Assembly (NCBI RefSeq): GCF_010728925.1
Contig: NZ_AP022608.1
Coordinates: 4,340,001 to 4,404,000, forward strand
From: Mycolicibacterium gadium
GTDB taxonomy: Bacteria; Actinomycetota; Actinomycetes; Mycobacteriales; Mycobacteriaceae
DNA: 64,000 bases
Reading direction: 5' to 3'
The notes beneath the pieces were generated by a model. The model worked only from the letters and a program-made list of their open reading frames with translations. It did not search any database and had not been told where the DNA came from. The translations under genes were made by a program, and so were the position numbers. Each line of letters opens with the position of its first letter. Positions within the stretch are counted from its first letter, which is position 1. Below are positions 60,189 through 64,000 of this stretch, piece by piece.

Positions 60189-61475
60189 ATGTCCACGACC
60201 ACGACACCTGATGCGGCGGTGGTGCGTCCGAAAGACCGGCTGGAGGTGTTGTTCGGCGAGCTGGGTGAGTTGATGGGTCAGCGCAACGCCATCGACGGGC
60301 GCATCGTGGACATCGTCGCGGAGATGGAGCACGACAGGCTGTGGGGTATGACCGGCTGTCGCTCGCTCTCAGCGTTGGTGGCGTGGAAGACCGGCAGCTC
60401 GACGAGAAATGCCGAGAAGATCACCGCTATCGCGCACCGTGCCAAGGAGTTTTCGCTGTGCATGGCAGGCCTGCGAGAAGGTCGGTTGTCGCTGGACCAG
60501 GTCGGCATCATCGCCGAGAAGGCCGGTGAGGGATCGGATGCGCACTACGTGAGCCTGGCCGAATCCGCCACGGTCAGCCAGCTCAACACCGCGCTCAAAC
60601 AAGAACCACCCCTGCCACCAGAACCCGACCCCTGGCGCGACACCGAACCCGAACCCCAACCTGAACCGGAACATCCGCCGGTGATCACCAAAACCCACAG
60701 CGATGACCACTACACCTACTGGAAAATAGGCCTGTCCCAGCTGGATGCCGCCACCTTCGACGCCGCCCTACAGTCACATCTGGACGCGGCGATCGCGCAA
60801 TGGCGACGCGACCACGACAACGACGACCTGCCCGCCGAACACCGGCCACCGTTTCCCACCCACGGCCAGGCGTTCATGAGCCTGGTCCACTCCGGCCTCG
60901 ACGCCGAGGCCGCCCGCCGCCCACACGGCCAGCACACGACGATCGTGGCCCACCTCGACGTCAAAGACCAGATCGCCCAGCTGCATCTGGGTCCGCTGCT
61001 CTCCGAGGGCGATCGCCAATACCTGAGCTGTGACGCGACCTGTGAGGTGTGGTTCGAACGCGACGGCCAACCCATCGGCGCCGGGCGCACCACCCGCACC
61101 ATCAGCCGCCGGCTACGCCGAGCCCTGGAATACCGCCACCGGACCTGCGCAGTGCCGGGCTGCCACGCCACCCGTGGCCTGCACGCCCATCACATCATCC
61201 ACTGGGAAGACGGCGGACCCACCGACCTGGACAACCTCGTACTGCTGTGTCCCTACCATCACCGGGCCCATCACCGCGGCGCCATCACCATCACCGGACC
61301 CGCCCCCAACATCACCGTCACCGACAGCACCGGACAGAGACTGAGCTCCGGATCCCTTGCCCGGCCGCCGAATCGGCCCCCACCCGACGTCCCGCCCTAC
61401 CGCGGACCCACCGGCGAACGCGCCCAATGGAAGTGGTACACACCCTTCCAACCCACACCACCCACCGACGACTAA
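60189..61475 (+). CDS. 13E12-type DUF222/HNH endonuclease-like protein
   Basis: A 428-residue protein of the mycobacterial 13E12 repeat family. The DUF222 domain fills residues 10-300 (LEVLFGELGELMGQRNAIDG, RSLSALVAWKTGSSTRNAEK). The C-terminal HNH nuclease motif is complete: CAVPGCHATRGLHAHHIIHW then DLDNLVLLCPYHHRAHHRG, with the cysteine pairs and HH/N/H ligands. REP13E12 copies are dispersed and repeated in mycobacteria and act as integration sites. ATG 60189 follows a TTGTCGGACCC block that I have seen before other family members. The end overlaps the helicase end by 4 nt (CTAA). Confidence 0.88.
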   Translation: MSTTTTPDAAVVRPKDRLEVLFGELGELMGQRNAIDGRIVDIVAEMEHDRLWGMTGCRSLSALVAWKTGSSTRNAEKITAIAHRAKEFSLCMAGLREGRLSLDQVGIIAEKAGEGSDAHYVSLAESATVSQLNTALKQEPPLPPEPDPWRDTEPEPQPEPEHPPVITKTHSDDHYTYWKIGLSQLDAATFDAALQSHLDAAIAQWRRDHDNDDLPAEHRPPFPTHGQAFMSLVHSGLDAEAARRPHGQHTTIVAHLDVKDQIAQLHLGPLLSEGDRQYLSCDATCEVWFERDGQPIGAGRTTRTISRRLRRALEYRHRTCAVPGCHATRGLHAHHIIHWEDGGPTDLDNLVLLCPYHHRAHHRGAITITGPAPNITVTDSTGQRLSSGSLARPPNRPPPDVPPYRGPTGERAQWKWYTPFQPTPPTDD

Positions 61476-63973
61476 TCCATCCGCCCCGCGTCGATCACGC
61501 GAAGAACGGCGGCGCCCTCCTCGTCGGATGCCTCCAGGTCGGCCTCCGCTGAAAAGCCCCAGTCGTGGTCGCCTGCAGGGTCGTCGAGGATCTGCCGCAC
61601 CCGCCACACGCCGGGCTCACGATCGATGATCAACAGTGCGGGGCCGCGCGCGTCAGCTCCCGTGAAGACCTCGTCGTGCTCGGCGAAGTACTCATCGCCC
61701 ACGTCCTGCCAGCGGTCCGACGTCCATCCCGAGCCGGAGTCCAACTCGCCGAGCTCAGCCCACCGTCGGCGCGCGAACAACTCGACCCGGCGGAACAGCG
61801 CATTGCGCACCATCGCGGTGAACGCCCGCTCGTTCCCCGTCAACGGGCGCGGCCGGGCCGGCACCGCGACCGGCGCCTCCAACGGCTGGTCGGGGTTGGT
61901 GAGCTCCTCCCATTCGTCCAGCAGGCTCGAATCGACTTGGCGTACAAGCTCACCGAGCCACTCGACAATGTCGGTGAGCTCCTCGGTCCGCGCCGAAGCA
62001 GGCACACCGGACCGCAGCGCCTTGAACGCATCCGACAGGTAGCGCAACACCGCGCCCTCCGCGCGGGTCAGTCCGTACACGCTGACGTACTCACGGAATG
62101 TGAACGCCCGCTCCCACATCTCGCGCACGACGGATTTCGGCGACAGCTGACCATCGGCGGCCCACGGGTTGGTCCGCAGATACACCTCGAAGGTGTACGC
62201 CAGCAGTTCCTCCAGCGGACGCGGATAGGTGACGTCGTCGAGCAGTTCCATCCGCTCGTCGTACTCGATACCCTCGGCCTTCATCGCCGCGATGGCCTCA
62301 CCCCGCGCCTTCTTCAACTGGGCGGCCATGATCTGACGCGGGTCCTCCAGCGTCGCCTCGATGACCGAGACGACATCCAGTGCATATGTTTCCGACTCTG
62401 CATCAAGCACCTCGACCGCCGCCAGCGCGAACGTCGACAACGGCTGGTTCAACGCGAAGTCCGGAGGTAGATCCACCGTCAGCCGGTAACGACGCCCATC
62501 GGGCTCGGGTTCAGGAAGCCGCTCCACGACACCCGCCTGCAGTAGCGACCGGGCGATACCCACCGCCTCGCGGATGTGCCGCAGCTGACGCTTGCGTGGC
62601 TCGTGATTCTCGGTGAGCAGCCTGCGCATCGCGGCGAATGGGTCACCTGGGCGGTCGACGACATCGAGGATCATCGCCGTCGATACCCGCATGTTGCTGG
62701 TAAGCGGTTCGGGGGTGGCGTCCACCAGCTTCGTCATCGTCGTCTCGCTCCAGGGCACCATGCCCTCGGGCGCTTTGCGCCGCACCAGCTTTCGCCGCTT
62801 CTTCGGATCCTCAGCCACCTTCGCGAACTGCTTGAGGTTCTCCACCTCGTGGTCTGGTGCCTGGACGACGACGGTGCCGGCGGTGTCGTAGCCCGCCCGT
62901 CCGGCCCGCCCCGCGATCTGATGAAACTCGCGGGCGTTGAGCAACCGGGTGCGGGTGCCGTCGTACTTCGACAGCGCAGAGAACAGGACGGTCCGGATCG
63001 GGACGTTGATGCCGACGCCGAGAGTGTCTGTGCCGCAGATGACCTTGAGCAAGCCGGCCTGTGCCAGCTGCTCGACAAGGCGTCGGTACTTGGGCAGCAT
63101 CCCGGCGTGGTGTACGCCGATTCCGTGCCTGACCAACCGCGACAACGTGGTCCCGAACGCGGACGAGAACCGAAAGCCGCCGATCAATTCGGCGATCGCC
63201 TTCTTCTCCTCCTTGGTGCACACGTTGACGCTCATCAGCGCCTGCGCGCGCTCCAGCGCCGACGCCTGGGTGAAGTGCACCACGTAGATCGGCGCCTGCT
63301 TCGTCTGCAGTAGGTCGCCGATCGTCTCGTGCATCGGCGTGGTGGCGTAGTAGTGGTGCAGCGGGACCGGCCGAACCGCGTTGGCCACCAGCGCAGTCGG
63401 CCTGCCGGTGCGCCGGGTCAGATCCTCGCGCAGGAACGTGACATCGCCGAGTGTGGCTGACATCAGCAGGAATTGGGCCTTCGGCAACTCCAGCAGCGGA
63501 ACCTGCCAGGCCCAACCTCGGTCGGGATCGCCGTAGAAGTGGAATTCGTCCATCACCACCAAGCCGATGTCGGCAGAAGCGCCTTCGCGCAAGGAAATGT
63601 TGGCCAGCACTTCCGCGGTGCAGGTGATGATCGGTGCGCCCGCGTTGACGGCGGCATCGCCGGTGAGCATGCCGACGTTCTCCGCACCGAACACGTCGCA
63701 CAGCGCGAAGAACTTCTCGCTCACCAACGCTTTGATCGGCGCGGTGTAGTAGCTGCGCCGCGTCGCCGCCAGCGCCGCGTACAGCGCGCCCGTCGCCACC
63801 AATGACTTGCCCGAACCGGTCGGCGTTGCGAGCACGACGTTCGCGCCGCTGACCAATTCGATCAGCGCTTCCTCCTGTGCGGGGTAGAGCACGGTGCCCT
63901 GCGCCTCGGCCCACGCCGCGAACGTGGTGAACAGCTCGTCGGGGTCGTCGAGGCGCGGGGCAATCAGGATCAT
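61472..63973 (-). CDS. Ski2-like DEAD/DEAH-box helicase with DUF3516
   Basis: An 833-residue superfamily 2 helicase. Motif I is ATPTGSGKSLVATG near residue 50, motif II is VMDEFHFYG (DEFH), motif III is LLMSATLGD, and motifs V-VI are GTDTLGVGINVPIRTVLFSA and FHQIAGRAGRAGYDT. DUF3516 fills the C-terminal half. It resembles Ski2/Mtr4-type RNA helicases and the M. tuberculosis DUF3516 helicase. It probably unwinds RNA in turnover. ATG 63973 is the start, so the gene is complete. Confidence 0.93.
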   Translation of the reverse strand: MILIAPRLDDPDELFTTFAAWAEAQGTVLYPAQEEALIELVSGANVVLATPTGSGKSLVATGALYAALAATRRSYYTAPIKALVSEKFFALCDVFGAENVGMLTGDAAVNAGAPIITCTAEVLANISLREGASADIGLVVMDEFHFYGDPDRGWAWQVPLLELPKAQFLLMSATLGDVTFLREDLTRRTGRPTALVANAVRPVPLHHYYATTPMHETIGDLLQTKQAPIYVVHFTQASALERAQALMSVNVCTKEEKKAIAELIGGFRFSSAFGTTLSRLVRHGIGVHHAGMLPKYRRLVEQLAQAGLLKVICGTDTLGVGINVPIRTVLFSALSKYDGTRTRLLNAREFHQIAGRAGRAGYDTAGTVVVQAPDHEVENLKQFAKVAEDPKKRRKLVRRKAPEGMVPWSETTMTKLVDATPEPLTSNMRVSTAMILDVVDRPGDPFAAMRRLLTENHEPRKRQLRHIREAVGIARSLLQAGVVERLPEPEPDGRRYRLTVDLPPDFALNQPLSTFALAAVEVLDAESETYALDVVSVIEATLEDPRQIMAAQLKKARGEAIAAMKAEGIEYDERMELLDDVTYPRPLEELLAYTFEVYLRTNPWAADGQLSPKSVVREMWERAFTFREYVSVYGLTRAEGAVLRYLSDAFKALRSGVPASARTEELTDIVEWLGELVRQVDSSLLDEWEELTNPDQPLEAPVAVPARPRPLTGNERAFTAMVRNALFRRVELFARRRWAELGELDSGSGWTSDRWQDVGDEYFAEHDEVFTGADARGPALLIIDREPGVWRVRQILDDPAGDHDWGFSAEADLEASDEEGAAVLRVIDAGRMD

Positions 63974-64000
63974 CTCGAGGACCAGCCTGCCCTACGGCTG

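Overview
The window is a 64 kb chromosomal segment of a high-GC actinobacterium, almost certainly a mycobacterium of the Mycolicibacterium or rapid-grower type. The evidence is a WS/DGAT acyltransferase, a fused HadA/HadB dehydratase, a DesA3-type desaturase with its Rv3230c-type reductase, F420-linked enzymes (LLM, Ddn-like, PPOX), an Acg-type nitroreductase, a TIGR03085 protein, an HspR-like MerR beside Hsp20, and a 13E12-type (DUF222/HNH) gene. GTG and TTG starts are common. Several genes look leaderless, with TANNNT about 6 nt before the start codon. I see no rRNA, tRNA, CRISPR array, prophage or intact insertion sequence.

Layout. 1-5.7 kb: 5' end of a ZIP transporter (minus), an alpha/beta hydrolase with WS/DGAT, a zinc-ribbon protein, lycopene cyclase (minus), and a secreted coiled-coil protein, followed by a cytochrome P450 scrap. 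5.9-11 kb: an Acg-like nitroreductase, an NmrA-like protein, a membrane protein with a small secreted protein, then a stress block (HspR-like MerR, Hsp20, small J-domain protein). 11-19.6 kb: F420-type NADP oxidoreductase, phospholipase D, TIGR03085 protein, MpaB-like oxygenase with a TetR regulator and a 20-bp palindrome, HD protein, a hydrolase lacking its serine, and an unknown protein paired with a soluble ComEC-like metallo-beta-lactamase. 19.6-26.5 kb: GH5 hydrolase, a MarR/quinone-oxidoreductase regulon wrapped around a TetR/two-membrane-protein unit, DUF5996 and NDH-2.

26.5-36.4 kb: a frameshifted SnoaL gene, an SDR without its tyrosine, LysR, a YbfB-like MFS transporter, an SDR, fused HadA/HadB, an SCP2-like/PhyH protein, two tandem TenA paralogues divergent from a Tat lipoprotein of the acetamidase/formamidase family, a lipoprotein and a Ddn-like protein. 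36.5-42.4 kb: MarR, the desaturase electron-transfer pair, an FNT channel with cyanase, and a metallophosphoesterase. 42.4-50.3 kb: ThrE, a ProP-like MFS transporter, an enoyl-CoA hydratase back-to-back with an amidase, a lipoprotein, PPOX, TesB and an NTF2-like protein. 50.3-55.3 kb: a MoxR/DUF58/VWA gene cluster whose VWA proteins have eroded metal sites. 55.3-64 kb: a small secreted protein, SDR, LLM, methyltransferase, AraC, a Tat-exported GH16 glucanase, a decayed MFS transporter abutting the DUF222/HNH gene, and a Ski2-like DUF3516 helicase.

The strongest new observations are regulatory. Three TAGCnnnGCTA operators overlap both promoters of the TetR/DUF1772 unit. An 8-2-8 operator is shared between a MarR gene and an oxidoreductase 1.7 kb away. 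A 20-bp palindrome spans the -35 and spacer of the MpaB-like gene. The Hsp20 start site carries a non-HAIR operator. Two metabolic hypotheses stand out: FNT-mediated cyanate uptake feeding cyanase, and extracytoplasmic deformylation feeding TenA pyrimidine salvage. All calls come from reading the sequence. No database search was run, and homolog names are from general knowledge.
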